Source: Haloferula luteola
GTDB lineage: Bacteria > Verrucomicrobiota > Verrucomicrobiia > Verrucomicrobiales > Akkermansiaceae
Length of the DNA: 64,000 nucleotides
Reading direction: 5' to 3'
Assembly (NCBI RefSeq): GCF_014201715.1
Contig: NZ_JACHFD010000004.1
Coordinates: forward strand, 62,001-126,000
In this document: piece by piece, positions 42,625-51,709 of the stretch
Position numbering within the stretch: the stretch's first letter is position 1
How the letters are laid out: the number at the start of each line of letters is the position of its first letter
Program-made: the position numbers and the translations under genes
Notes under the pieces: generated by a model
Database searches by the model: none
The model's input: only the letters and a program-made list of their open reading frames with translations
Told to the model about the DNA's origin: nothing

Positions 42625-42657
42625 AAAAAAGCCGTCCCGTGAGGGTCGGCTTTTTTT
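42625..42657. terminator. Bidirectional Rho-independent terminator between ssb and purK
   Basis: AAAAAAGCCG (42625-42634) pairs with CGGCTTTTTT (42647-42656), with an inner CCC/GGG extension and T-runs at both ends. It serves ssb on the plus strand and purK on the minus strand. Confidence 0.85.
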
Positions 42658-42753
42658 GATGGAGGGAGGGGCGGAAGGGCCAGGTCCGGCCCGGTTTGCG
42701 CTCCGCGCTCTGAGTTCGCAGGGGTTCCCGTGCGAAATGGAGAGGGTGGACGA

Positions 42754-43899
42754 TCAGGCTTTGCCCAGCCAGCCGCCTTTGAGGGCCTCGGCGCGGCTGA
42801 GGCAGTCATCGATATCGCTGCCGATGAGGTTGGCGTGGCCCATTTTCCGGCGGCCCCGGGCATGGTGTTTGCCATAGAGGTGGAGGTAGGCTTCGCCATC
42901 GGCAAACAGCGGGGTCCAATCCGGAGCCACGGTTTCTTCGGGCCACATGTCGCCGAGAAGGTTGAGCATGACGACGGGAGAAAGCAGTCGGGGAGATCCC
43001 AGCGGCAATCCGCAAACGGCACGCAGTTGTTGTTCGAATTGGGAAGTGGCGCAGGCGTCCAGGGTGTGGTGGCCGCTGTTGTGCGGGCGGGGTGCCATTT
43101 CGTTGACGCGCAGTGAGCCGTCCGGGAGCATGAAGAATTCGACGCCGAGGATGCCGCGGTAGCCGAGGGCTTCGGCGACGCCCCGGGCGATTTCCTGGGC
43201 TTGTTCTTTCACTTCGTCTGCTACCCGAGCGGGAACGATGGAGACGTCGAGAATGTGGTGGCGATGGCGGTTCTCTGCCGGGTCGTAGCAGGCGTAGTGG
43301 CCTTGGCCATCGCAGGCGACCATGACGGAGAGCTCCCGTTCGAATGGCACAAAAGCTTCGAGAACGGCGCGTGCGCCATCGAAGTCTCCCCAGATTTCCT
43401 CGGGATCATCCCCGGCTTCGATTTTGCGCTGACCTTTGCCGTCGTATCCGAAATCGGCCGTTTTGAGAACTGCGGGAGTGCCGATGCAGGTGAGGGCCTC
43501 GGCGAGTTCGGTAGCATTGCTGACGACGGCGAACTCGGCGCAGGGGATGCCGTTGGAGCGGAGGAAGGTTTTTTCGCGTTCGCGATTCTGGCAGATGGCG
43601 AGCGCGTCGGGCGAGGGGTGAAGCGGAATTTCTCCGGCGACGGCTTCGAGGGTGGCGCGGGGGATGTTTTCGAATTCGACGGTGGCGACCGCGACGCGGC
43701 GGGTGAAATCCGCGAGGGCTGCGGGGTCGTCGAAAGGGAGGTCGATGGCTTCATCGGCCACGACCATGGCGGGAGCTTCCAGGGCTCCGGTCCAGACGAG
43801 GGTGCGGTAGCCCATGCGGCGGGCGGCCATGCAGAACATGCGGCCGAGCTGTCCGCCACCGATGATGCCGATGAGGGTTCCGGGAGGAAAGGCGTCCAT
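42754..43899 (-). CDS. purK: N5-carboxyaminoimidazole ribonucleotide synthase (PurK)
   Basis: A 381-residue ATP-grasp enzyme that carboxylates AIR to N5-CAIR in purine synthesis. The N-terminus GIIGGGQLGRMFCMAA is the nucleotide fold, YDGKGQRKI lies in the ATP-grasp B-loop region, and VNEMAPRPHNSGHHTLD is the strongly conserved late block. ATG 43899 gives MDAFPPGTLIG; the longer frame reads antisense-type sequence across purE. It follows purE with 32 bp between, as in a purEK operon. Confidence 0.96.
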   Translation of the reverse strand: MDAFPPGTLIGIIGGGQLGRMFCMAARRMGYRTLVWTGALEAPAMVVADEAIDLPFDDPAALADFTRRVAVATVEFENIPRATLEAVAGEIPLHPSPDALAICQNREREKTFLRSNGIPCAEFAVVSNATELAEALTCIGTPAVLKTADFGYDGKGQRKIEAGDDPEEIWGDFDGARAVLEAFVPFERELSVMVACDGQGHYACYDPAENRHRHHILDVSIVPARVADEVKEQAQEIARGVAEALGYRGILGVEFFMLPDGSLRVNEMAPRPHNSGHHTLDACATSQFEQQLRAVCGLPLGSPRLLSPVVMLNLLGDMWPEETVAPDWTPLFADGEAYLHLYGKHHARGRRKMGHANLIGSDIDDCLSRAEALKGGWLGKA

Positions 43900-43931
43900 G
43901 AGATGTGGGTGAATGGAGCGGAAGGGGGGAA

Positions 43932-44426
43932 TCAGGCGAGAGGGGGCAAAGCGGCGGCTTTGACCGTGGCATTCTGGCGGGCGCGGAAGTCCTGGAGTTG
44001 GGCGAGCCACTCCGGATTCTCGCCGGCGAGCATGGCGGTGGCAAACAGAGCGGCATTGATCGCTCCCGCTTTGCCGATGGCAAAGGTGGCGGTGGGAATG
44101 CCCCCCGGCATTTGGACGATGGAGAGCAGGGAATCCATGCCTTTGAGGGCCTTGGACTCGACGGGCACGCCGAGGACGGGAAGGTCGGTGATGGCGGCGG
44201 TCATGCCGGGCAGGTGAGCGGCGCCTCCGGCTCCGGCGATGATGCACTTCAGACCCCGGCCGCGGGCTTCGGTGGCATAGCGGTAGAGTTTGTCCGGGGT
44301 GCGGTGCGCGCTGACGACTTCCGCCTCCCAGGGGATGCCGAAATCTTCTAGGGTGCGTGCTGCGTGCTCCATGGTGGGCCAGTCGGAGGTGCTGCCCATG
44401 ATGATGCCGACCAGTGCGTCTGCCAT
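43932..44426 (-). CDS. purE: N5-carboxyaminoimidazole ribonucleotide mutase (PurE class I)
   Basis: A 164-residue mutase converting N5-CAIR to [17 protein letters not shown] holds the phosphate-binding motif, [12 protein letters not shown] the conserved His, and [13 protein letters not shown] the active-site loop. ATG 44426 starts at MADALVG. The gene precedes purK on the same strand. No purine riboswitch-like structure was seen upstream. Confidence 0.96.
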   Translation of the reverse strand: MADALVGIIMGSTSDWPTMEHAARTLEDFGIPWEAEVVSAHRTPDKLYRYATEARGRGLKCIIAGAGGAAHLPGMTAAITDLPVLGVPVESKALKGMDSLLSIVQMPGGIPTATFAIGKAGAINAALFATAMLAGENPEWLAQLQDFRARQNATVKAAALPPLA

Positions 44427-44590
44427 GGGCAGAGCGTGGTGGCGGGTGGTTCCCGCGTTCAAGTGCCAAGTGCGGGTGCGGGGGAGATGTCGGTTCGAGC
44501 GTGGGAGGGCGGAGGAGGGCAGGTGAGGGGCCGATAGCACCGCGAAAAATCGCTCGAATGGGGCGCGGAGGCCGCGAGCTTGCGCGGGTT

Positions 44591-45064
44591 TCAGTAGGGG
44601 GTGCGTTGGGGGAGGTGGCGGTATTCTTCGATGAGTTGCAGGGCTTCGGCGCGGATCAGGTCCGCGGCGGGGATCTTGCGTGCCGCTTCGGGGCGGGCGA
44701 ATTCCTCGAAGAACTCGCGATCATCGAAACCGATGGTGGCTGCGTCTTCGATGCGAAAGCCGTAGTAGATTCGGGAGATGCGTGCCCAGTGGATGGCGCC
44801 GAGGCACATCGGGCACGGTTGGCCGGTGGTGTAGAGATCGCAGCCGGTGAGTCGGAAGTCCCCCAGGCGGGAGCAGGCGTCGCGGATGGCGGTGACTTCG
44901 CCGTGTGCGGTGGGGTCGTGGAGGGCGACCACCTGATTCCAGCCTTCGCCGACGATCTGGCCATCCCGCACGATCACAGCGCCGAAGGGCCCCCCGGCAC
45001 CGGAGTGCATGCCTTGGCGGGCCAGTTCGATGGCGCGGCGCATGAATTTTTCCTGAGGTTCCAT
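44591..45064 (-). CDS. guaD: Nucleoside/guanine deaminase-type cytidine-deaminase fold enzyme
   Basis: A 157-residue zinc deaminase closely resembling Bacillus-type guanine deaminase in length and motifs. [12 protein letters not shown] is near residue 24, the zinc His and catalytic Glu are in [13 protein letters not shown] (54 and 56), and the zinc cysteines are in QPCPMCLGA (84 and 87). The normal HAE reads HGE here, a conservative change. It could instead act on another purine or nucleoside, so the symbol is tentative. I preferred ATG 45064 over 45100 because it reproduces the family N-terminus. It lies upstream of purE on the same strand, consistent with purine metabolism. Confidence 0.83.
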   Translation of the reverse strand: MEPQEKFMRRAIELARQGMHSGAGGPFGAVIVRDGQIVGEGWNQVVALHDPTAHGEVTAIRDACSRLGDFRLTGCDLYTTGQPCPMCLGAIHWARISRIYYGFRIEDAATIGFDDREFFEEFARPEAARKIPAADLIRAEALQLIEEYRHLPQRTPY

Positions 45065-45161
45065 GGTGGAAAGGCTCCGTTCGACGGTGGGGAATGTCAC
45101 TGGATTTCAGCCGAGAAATCCACTCGTCGAATAGCAGGCCGCCTGCCAGCTTGGGGGGGTG

Positions 45162-45890
45162 ATGCTTCGTGTGCTGCTGTTGGGAGTTTTGGCTTGGGTT
45201 CTCGGGTCCTGTGCGCCGACGGGCGGAGGGGGAACGGTGAGTTGGAATCGCGATGAATGGGGCCACCGTCCGGGGCCGAAAGGATTCACCACGGTGATTC
45301 TCGATGCGGGGCATGGAGGCAAGGATTCCGGAGCCGTCTCCCGGCATACCGGCGCGCGGGAGAAGGATTTGGCACTCGATACGGTGAGGAGGGTGAAAGC
45401 GAAGCTCGATGGGCAGGTGAAAGTGGTGCTGATGCGGTCGGACGATACCTTTGTGGATCTCGATGAGCGGGTCCGTCGGGCGAGCCAGCGGGACGGGGCG
45501 ATTCTGGTGAGCGTTCATTACAACAGCGGTGCGTCGGCGATGCGCGGGCCGGAGCTTTACTGGTGGCGAGTGGACAGTTGGGGGCTGGCGACGCGGTTGC
45601 AGCGGAATCTGGAGCGGGTCGTTCCCGGGGAGAGCGGGAACCGCGGGCAGGTTCGCCGGAGATTGCGGCTGACCCGGAATCCCGAGGTGCCCTGTGTGCT
45701 GGTGGAGTGCGGGTATCTCAGCCATCCGGGTGAGGCGCGGCTGTGCCAGGATGCGACATACCGCGATCGGCTCGCGGCGGCGATTGCCTCGGCGATTTTG
45801 GACCAGCAGCGTGCGGGGGATCCGGCGGGAAGCTTGCCGCGTCCGATCACGGCGCCGCCGAGTCGGCCCACGGATCCTCCGGGGTCTTGA
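45162..45890 (+). CDS. N-acetylmuramoyl-L-alanine amidase (Amidase_3), lipoprotein
   Basis: A 242-residue cell-wall hydrolase. The lipobox-type signal peptide ends VLGSC with lipid-acceptor Cys17. The Amidase_3 domain (about 43-220) has zinc ligands His51 in DAGHGGKDSG, Glu67 in GAREKDL and a later His in SVHYNSG, plus catalytic Glu in VLVECGYLSHP. It would cleave the amide bond between MurNAc and the peptide stem in the periplasm. ATG 45162 follows a G-rich ribosome-binding site; an overlapping GTG at 45159 is an alternative. The gene is divergent from guaD. Confidence 0.9.
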   Translation: MLRVLLLGVLAWVLGSCAPTGGGGTVSWNRDEWGHRPGPKGFTTVILDAGHGGKDSGAVSRHTGAREKDLALDTVRRVKAKLDGQVKVVLMRSDDTFVDLDERVRRASQRDGAILVSVHYNSGASAMRGPELYWWRVDSWGLATRLQRNLERVVPGESGNRGQVRRRLRLTRNPEVPCVLVECGYLSHPGEARLCQDATYRDRLAAAIASAILDQQRAGDPAGSLPRPITAPPSRPTDPPGS

Positions 45891-45962
45891 AGCGGGGATG
45901 TCGTAGATCGACGGAGGGGGAGATTGACACCCCGGAGTGAGCGCACGAGGTTGGGGATTGCT

Positions 45963-46652
45963 ATGAAAACCCAGATTCTTTGCGCCACTGCCTTGTTGTC
46001 AGGATGGGGCGGTTTGCTCGAAGCACGCGATTTCCAGATTCGCGCGCTTTCCGTCTTCCAAGGATATCCATCGTCGGGAGAAGTCTATGTGCACGAGGCC
46101 GGAGGCTCGGGCACGGCGGTCAAATTGAAGCGTTACCTCAATCACGAATCGCAACTTCTGGAGCTGAAGGGGAACCATGTGATTTTCACGACCGAGGCCT
46201 CGGCCGAGAGCATCGGAGACGAGACGAAGAAGCTGGGAGAGCTGGATTTGCCCGCCAAGCTGGCTCGAGGGATCGTATTTTTTTCCCCGGCTGATGGAGA
46301 TGAACCCGCGGCGGCCCATCTGGTCGATGATTCCGCAAAAGGGTTTCCGGCGGGAACCTTCAAGGTGATCAATCTATCGAGTCTCGAGGTGAAGATCGAG
46401 CTGGAGCAAAAGCCCTTCCCGTGCGCGCCGCAGAAGGAGACGCTGATTGCTAAAGCTCCGGTGAATGATCGCAATGCCTCCGGCATGAGGGCCTTCTATG
46501 AGGACGAGGCGGCGCCGCAGGGCTGGAAGCAGTTCGCGGCATCGATGTGGCCGAATCCGGGAAAGAAGCGCGGGCTGCAGATCATCCTGCCGGCTCAAGG
46601 GGGGCAGGCCGTCACTTTGCGAGGCTTCAATGATGTGGTCGAAGTGAAATAA
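45963..46652 (+). CDS. Exported protein of unknown function
   Basis: A 229-residue protein with an N-terminal signal peptide (KTQILCATALLSGWGGLLEA) followed by a soluble, mostly beta and loop region. Segments of note are DFQIRALSVFQGYPSSGEVYV and a terminal ILPAQGGQAVTLRGFNDVVEV. I do not recognise a family. It stands between the amidase and an SHD1-type protease candidate, and has its own terminator at 46682-46720. Confidence 0.68.
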   Translation: MKTQILCATALLSGWGGLLEARDFQIRALSVFQGYPSSGEVYVHEAGGSGTAVKLKRYLNHESQLLELKGNHVIFTTEASAESIGDETKKLGELDLPAKLARGIVFFSPADGDEPAAAHLVDDSAKGFPAGTFKVINLSSLEVKIELEQKPFPCAPQKETLIAKAPVNDRNASGMRAFYEDEAAPQGWKQFAASMWPNPGKKRGLQIILPAQGGQAVTLRGFNDVVEVK

Positions 46653-46681
46653 TCGCTCTCGAATTCGAAGGGCTGGCTCGG

Positions 46682-46720
46682 AATGCGGGCGGGATGTGTT
46701 TTTCCTGTCCGCATTTTTTT
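46682..46720 (+). terminator. Rho-independent terminator
   Basis: AATGCGGGCGGG (46682-46693) pairs with CCTGTCCGCATT (46704-46715) with two G-U pairs, followed directly by a run of T. It ends the transcript of the exported protein gene. Confidence 0.78.
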
Positions 46721-46764
46721 GCTGTTTCTTAAGTAAAGAATCGATTTGTCTGCTGGAACCCAAG

Positions 46765-47991
46765 ATGAAGAAACGAATCTTACCTGGAGTGGTAGGTCTG
46801 GCCCTTTGGACGGGTCAGGTGGACGCCCGTGTCTGGACAGATGTGCAAGGTCGGGAGATCGAGGCGGATTACGTTTCCAGCGACGATGAGGAAGTGGTGT
46901 TGCGATTGCCAGGGGGCAAGAACGTCACGGTGCCGTTCAGCCGCCTAAGCCCGCGGGATGTCGAATATGCGCGCCAAGGGGGCGGTGACGACGACGAGCA
47001 GTTTTTGGATGACGATGATGAGGACACCGGCAGCAAGGGCGGTTCGACCTCGGAGGTGATCCTGAATTGGGATGAACCTTGGCCGGACACCGTGGTTTTC
47101 AAAGAAGACCCGGAGGTGAATGTCGCGGAGGAAGACGACGAGAAGAAGCGTTGGGTGTATGAGTCGTCGAACTATCGGTTCATTTGCGATGTTCGTTTGT
47201 CGAAGTCGGTCGTGAGCAATTTTGCCGAGATGTTCGAATCGACTCTCCAGTTCACTCGTGCGTTGCCGATTGCGATTTCGGGTGGGCGGCAGACGAATGG
47301 GAAATTCCAGATTCTTTTGTTTGAGGAGTTTTCAGATTATGTGAAGGCGGGAGGTCCGCCGAGCAGTGCCGGTGTGTTCATGGGCGGGGAGAATGTGGTG
47401 ATGGTGCCGCTGGTGAGCTTGGGAGTGCGCAAAGTGGGGAGCGGTTATATGCGCGACCGGGACAAGAGTAACAAAACTCTGGTTCATGAATTGACCCACC
47501 AGCTCACTCCCGATGTCTATTACCGTGAGGGGTCGCGGGGTTGGTTCACGGAAGGATTGGCCGAATACTGTGCGAACACGCCGTATCGCAATGGCCGATT
47601 CACCGTGCGGAGCTCGCTCAAGACGGTGGAAGAAAACATGACCGGATACGACCGGAAGACGAACCGGGGGCGTGCGATGGGCACTGAGTTCTCGGTACCG
47701 GGACTTCGTCAGTTCATGGAAATGGACTACGCGGATTTTACTGGCTCAAGCGCCAACGAGAACTACGGCTGGGGGGCTTTGCTGACGACCTACTTCGTGC
47801 ATCTCGATGGTGAGGGCAATGCCGCACGCCTGAAGGCTTATCTGAAGAAATTGCGGGAGATCGGGCCCCAGGGAGACATCGAATTGGCGTATGCCGAGCT
47901 GCTGGACGGTCGTACCTGGGCTGAGCTTGAGAAAGACATCTCCAAGGCATGGAGCCGAAAAGGTGTGGATGTCGAATTTGAAGAATCCTGA
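46765..47991 (+). CDS. Secreted SHD1-domain protein with HExxH metalloprotease-like region
   Basis: A 408-residue exported protein. After a signal peptide (ILPGVVGLALWTGQVDA), residues 22-70 form an SHD1-type beta module (RVWTDVQGREIEADYV, VPFSRLSPRDVEYA). An acidic linker with DDDDEDTG-like sequence follows. The second half is a candidate gluzincin with H241-E-L-T-H245 and a likely third ligand Glu267 in EGLAEYCANTP. It resembles DUF1570/peptidase MA-like proteins of Verrucomicrobiota and Planctomycetota, with unknown substrate. ATG 46765 removes a non-hydrophobic upstream frame. Confidence 0.8.
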   Translation: MKKRILPGVVGLALWTGQVDARVWTDVQGREIEADYVSSDDEEVVLRLPGGKNVTVPFSRLSPRDVEYARQGGGDDDEQFLDDDDEDTGSKGGSTSEVILNWDEPWPDTVVFKEDPEVNVAEEDDEKKRWVYESSNYRFICDVRLSKSVVSNFAEMFESTLQFTRALPIAISGGRQTNGKFQILLFEEFSDYVKAGGPPSSAGVFMGGENVVMVPLVSLGVRKVGSGYMRDRDKSNKTLVHELTHQLTPDVYYREGSRGWFTEGLAEYCANTPYRNGRFTVRSSLKTVEENMTGYDRKTNRGRAMGTEFSVPGLRQFMEMDYADFTGSSANENYGWGALLTTYFVHLDGEGNAARLKAYLKKLREIGPQGDIELAYAELLDGRTWAELEKDISKAWSRKGVDVEFEES

Positions 47992-47994
47992 GGC

Positions 47995-49017
47995 TCAGCC
48001 CAGACGCTGGACGAACCAGATGAGCGCGACGGTGGTCAGCGCGAGATTGGCAGTCATCCGGAACGGCTTGTAAGCGGGGGTGGCGGCCCAACCGAGCGTG
48101 ACGGTCCAAGCGGCCCCGAGGACGACGACTTGGGCGGCTTCGACACCCAGATTGGCGCAGAGCAGGCGACCGAGGAATCCTTCACCCCGGCCAATGCCAT
48201 CGGCCAAGACGGTGGCGAAACCCATGCCATGAACGAGGCCAAAGGCAAAGATCACGGCCAATCGCCAGGGGCGAAATTGGCGAAAGATCAGGTTTTCCAC
48301 GGCCAGGGCGGCGATGCTGAGGGCGATGACCGGTTCCACCCAGCGGGGTGAGGGGCCGATGATGCCCGCGGCTCCCAGTCCCAAGGTGATGGTGTGGGCG
48401 CAGGTGAAGGCGAGGGACGACCACAGGAGGGGGCGCCAACGGCGCTCCAGAAGGAAGATGCCGAGGATGAACAGGATGTGATCGAGCCCCGCGGGCAAGA
48501 CGTGAACAAACCCTTCTCGAAAAGCGTGGAGCCCGGGCGGAAGGGCGGAGGAGTCATCCTGAAGATCGAGTTCGTCCCCGGCTTTCAGCGTCTGATAGCC
48601 CCCATCGGGAAAATGGACGGCCAAGTCGGGGAAATTGCCTGCCTGGATCCGGAGGTGGTCATGGACGGGGATCCGGATGCGGTAGTAGGCGCCATTTGAG
48701 AGCAGGCGCTCAAAATCCGGTGGAGTGGTCGCGAAATCGATAAAGCGAAACTCTGAGGATTCGTCCAACCGGAGGTAGTGGCGGAGATAGACTTGGGATT
48801 CCCTCTGCAGCTCGGCGTGTTCCGCGGGCGTGCGCTGGACCAACCAATCCCGGGTGGGTTGGGGCTCGAAGGGATCATCGCGGGTTGCTGGGTCGGCATA
48901 GCCCAGGTCGAAGAGGAGCTCGATTTCCCCATCGAGGAGTTCGGCATGAAATTGTTCGACGACGTGGGCTCGCGCGACGAGGGCGCAGGCAAGGAACAGG
49001 AGGAAGCGGGAAAACAT
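47995..49017 (-). CDS. HupE/UreJ family exported-loop membrane protein
   Basis: A 340-residue protein. A cleavable signal peptide (RFLLFLACALVARA) is followed by an extracytoplasmic domain (about 20-180, DLGYADPATRDDPFEP). A C-terminal membrane domain of about six segments carries the HupE/UreJ motifs LPAGLDHILFILG, AFTCAHTITLGL and FGLVHGMGFA, with conserved His and Asp. Such proteins are thought to carry nickel or cobalt, but most long forms are unproven. Its stop is only 3 bp from the convergent protease-like gene. Confidence 0.85.
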   Translation of the reverse strand: MFSRFLLFLACALVARAHVVEQFHAELLDGEIELLFDLGYADPATRDDPFEPQPTRDWLVQRTPAEHAELQRESQVYLRHYLRLDESSEFRFIDFATTPPDFERLLSNGAYYRIRIPVHDHLRIQAGNFPDLAVHFPDGGYQTLKAGDELDLQDDSSALPPGLHAFREGFVHVLPAGLDHILFILGIFLLERRWRPLLWSSLAFTCAHTITLGLGAAGIIGPSPRWVEPVIALSIAALAVENLIFRQFRPWRLAVIFAFGLVHGMGFATVLADGIGRGEGFLGRLLCANLGVEAAQVVVLGAAWTVTLGWAATPAYKPFRMTANLALTTVALIWFVQRLG

Positions 49018-49073
49018 GGACGACAGCCCGATGCCGAGCAGCGGCAGTCTGCTCAGGCGGTCTTCGCGGGGGC

Positions 49074-49099
49074 GAGCCTTCCTTTCGGGGGGAAGGCTC
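49074..49099 (-). terminator. Hairpin downstream of thrC
   Basis: GAGCCTTCC (49074-49082) and GGAAGGCTC (49091-49099) form a perfect 9-bp stem on the minus-strand transcript, 31 bp after the thrC stop. No T-run follows, so it could also be part of the HupE leader. Confidence 0.45.
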
Positions 49100-49129
49100 C
49101 GTAGCATAAGAGGGCCGCTGCGCCCCGGG

Positions 49130-50431
49130 TCAGGCCTGTTGGTTCAACCAAGCTTTGAAGTCGGCTTCATCGGCCGCAATGGGGGTAGCGACCTTTTCAC
49201 GGTTGGCGAGGATGGCGAGGCGTTCGGGGATTTCCACGGCACCCTGGCCGAGCTCCTGTTCCATGACGTCGAGGAACTTGGACGGATGGGCGGTCTCCAG
49301 AGTGATGGTGGCCGTGCCGGGATGTTGCGAGCGCCATTGGCGGGCGGCCAGCCAGCCGACCGCGCCATGCGGGTCGATTTCGTAGTCGTGAAGCGATTTC
49401 ACTTCGCGCACTGCCGCACGGGTTGCTTGGTCGGAATAGGAAAGCCCGGAAATGAGTCCGCGCATGGCCTCCCAGGATTTGCCGAAGAGGGCCTCCATGC
49501 GGGCGAAGTTGGAAGGGGCGCCGACGTCCATGGCATTCGAGATGGTGGCAGCGCTGGGGCGGGGTTGGTAGTTCCCGGTCTTCAGGTAGGCCGGGACGAC
49601 ATCGTTGATGTTGGTGGCGGCGACGAAGTGCTCCACTGGCAGACCGAGCTGGCGGGCGAGCAACCCGGCGGTGAGATTGCCGAAGTTTCCGCTGGGCACC
49701 ACGAAGACGGGCTTCACGCCCTCGGGGAGCTGGCGGGCACTATGGATGTAGTAAAAGCTTTGAGGAACCAGCCGGCTCAGGTTGATCGAGTTGGCGGAGG
49801 TCAGGTTGAGGCGCTCGGAGAGCTCGCGATCGAGGAATGCCGATTTCACCAGGCGCTGGCAGTCGTCGAAGGTGCCATCGACCTCGAGGGCTTGGATGTT
49901 TCCGCCCAGGGTGGTGAGTTGTTTTTCCTGGAGCCCGGAGACTTTGCCCTTGGGATAGAGAATGATGACGCGGGTGCCTTCGACTTGGTGGAAGGCGGAA
50001 GCGACGGCTCCACCGGTATCGCCGGAGGTGGCGACAAGCACGGTAAGCAAGCGGTCGTCATCGCGGGTGAGCCAGGCCATGAGGCGCGCCATGAAGCGGG
50101 CGCCGAAATCTTTGAAGGCGAGAGTGGGGCCATGGAAGAGTTCCAGAATGTGATCGCCGGGCGCCAAGGTGATGAGCGGGGCGTCGAACTCCAGAGTGCC
50201 ATCGACGATGTCGGTCAGGGCTTCTTCCGGGACATCTTCGCCAAAGAAGGCGTCGGCGACGGCGTAGCCGATTTCTTCAAAGGAGAGATCGCGCCAGATT
50301 TTCCAGAAGTCCTCCCCCAGCGTGGGCAATGAGCAGGGCATGTAGAGCCCGTTGTCCGGTGGCAGCGAGCGCAGGATGGCTTCCTTGAGGTCGACCCGGT
50401 GGGTGGGGTTGTTCGTGGAGTGGTAGAGCAT
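49130..50431 (-). CDS. thrC: Threonine synthase
   Basis: A 433-residue PLP enzyme making threonine from O-phosphohomoserine. The PLP lysine is Lys107 in GPTLAFKDFGARF. VLVATSGDTGGAVASAF binds the phosphate, and VVPSGNFGNLTAGLLA is the conserved late block. The N-terminus LYHSTNNPTHRVDLKEAIL is typical of the long bacterial form. It follows thrB on the same strand with 188 bp between, so the two probably act as a threonine unit. Confidence 0.96.
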   Translation of the reverse strand: MLYHSTNNPTHRVDLKEAILRSLPPDNGLYMPCSLPTLGEDFWKIWRDLSFEEIGYAVADAFFGEDVPEEALTDIVDGTLEFDAPLITLAPGDHILELFHGPTLAFKDFGARFMARLMAWLTRDDDRLLTVLVATSGDTGGAVASAFHQVEGTRVIILYPKGKVSGLQEKQLTTLGGNIQALEVDGTFDDCQRLVKSAFLDRELSERLNLTSANSINLSRLVPQSFYYIHSARQLPEGVKPVFVVPSGNFGNLTAGLLARQLGLPVEHFVAATNINDVVPAYLKTGNYQPRPSAATISNAMDVGAPSNFARMEALFGKSWEAMRGLISGLSYSDQATRAAVREVKSLHDYEIDPHGAVGWLAARQWRSQHPGTATITLETAHPSKFLDVMEQELGQGAVEIPERLAILANREKVATPIAADEADFKAWLNQQA

Positions 50432-50619
50432 GGCAGAGGCGCCGATGGGCGATTGGGAATGCCGAAGCGGGATGCGTGGCGAAGGATCGAGGTCGCGGAA
50501 TCGTCCGGGCGGATGAGCGCGGATTTCAAAGCATTTTTGCGAACGATCCTGAGAGGTGTGGGTGGAGTGGCAAGGACCTCCTCCGGGCCGTGGTGCATGA
50601 AGATGGGTTCGTCCGAAGA

Positions 50620-51591
50620 TCAGGCGCGGGGGGCCGATCCTTTCTCTTCCACGACGTGCACGCCGTGGGGGTTGATGCGGGAGACGTAGGCTTGGTTGCC
50701 GAGGGGGACGGCGTCGAAGACCCGAGCGATGGCCTTGGCGACGCGATGGGCGCTTTCTTCACCTTCGCAGAGGGCGAACACGGAGGGGCCGGCGCCGGAG
50801 ATCGAGAAGCCAAGGGCGCCGGAGTTGATGGCAGCGTGTTTGGCTTTGTAGAAATCGGGGATGAGCTTTTGGCGACGGGGCTCGGCAATGACGTCGTGAA
50901 GGGAGCGGGAGATGAGTCCGTAGTCTTCTTGGATCAAGCCGCAGAGGAGTCCGCCGAGGTTGCCGATTTGCTGGGTCGCATTGAGGAGCGGGATTTCCTT
51001 GGGCAGGATTTCGCGGGCGACTTTGGTGAGAACTTCGATGTCGGGGTGGACGACGGCAGCCCAGAGGTCTTTCGGCGGAGCGATCTGCGCGATATCGAGT
51101 TCCTCGTTGCTGCGGATGAAAACGATGCCGCCGAGCAGGCAAGGGGCGACGTTGTCCGCGTGCCAGGCGCCATCGGCGGAGGCTTCACCCGCCATGGCGA
51201 AGGGGAGAATCTGCTTCTTGGTGAGCGGCTGGCCGATCAGGCAATTGACGGCGTAGGCGCCGGCGACGGCGGATGCGGCGGAAGAGCCGAGCCCGGATCC
51301 AAAGGGCATCTTCTTGTGGATTTCCATTTCGATGCCGCGATCCGTCATGCCCAGGTGGCGGAGCAAATCGAGGGCGGCCACGCCGGCGGTGTTTTTCTCG
51401 GCGGCCTTGGGAAGCTTGCCCTCGTCGCCGGTGATCGCGGTGATGTGCAGGCCGGGTTTGGAGCAATGGCGGACGACAATTTCGTCACCGGGCGAGTCGA
51501 TGGCAAACCCGAGCACGTCGTATCCGCAGGCCACGTTGGCAACGGTGGCGGGTGCGAAAACACGAACTTCCTGGACGGCTTCTTGGATCAT
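50620..51591 (-). CDS. thrB: Homoserine kinase
   Basis: A 323-residue GHMP kinase that phosphorylates homoserine. The ATP-binding motif is MPFGSGLGSSAASA (95-108). APATVANVACGYDVLGFAID is the N-terminal family block, and ISGAGPSVFAL is the late glycine-rich motif. It is divergent from the metal-efflux operon with about 120 bp between and is followed by thrC. Confidence 0.96.
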   Translation of the reverse strand: MIQEAVQEVRVFAPATVANVACGYDVLGFAIDSPGDEIVVRHCSKPGLHITAITGDEGKLPKAAEKNTAGVAALDLLRHLGMTDRGIEMEIHKKMPFGSGLGSSAASAVAGAYAVNCLIGQPLTKKQILPFAMAGEASADGAWHADNVAPCLLGGIVFIRSNEELDIAQIAPPKDLWAAVVHPDIEVLTKVAREILPKEIPLLNATQQIGNLGGLLCGLIQEDYGLISRSLHDVIAEPRRQKLIPDFYKAKHAAINSGALGFSISGAGPSVFALCEGEESAHRVAKAIARVFDAVPLGNQAYVSRINPHGVHVVEEKGSAPRA

Positions 51592-51709
51592 GGGGCGCGC
51601 GAGTTAGCAGGCAAACGAGGGATTGTCGAACTTTTGCAAGCGGCTCCGCAACAGGGGGCGATTGGGATTTTCCTTGCGGGTGCGTCTCAACAAGCCTTAG
51701 TGCGGGTTC

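Noticed and set aside
44427..44590. Possible purine riboswitch upstream of purE
   Set aside because: No three-way-junction core or conserved loop sequences found between guaD and purE.
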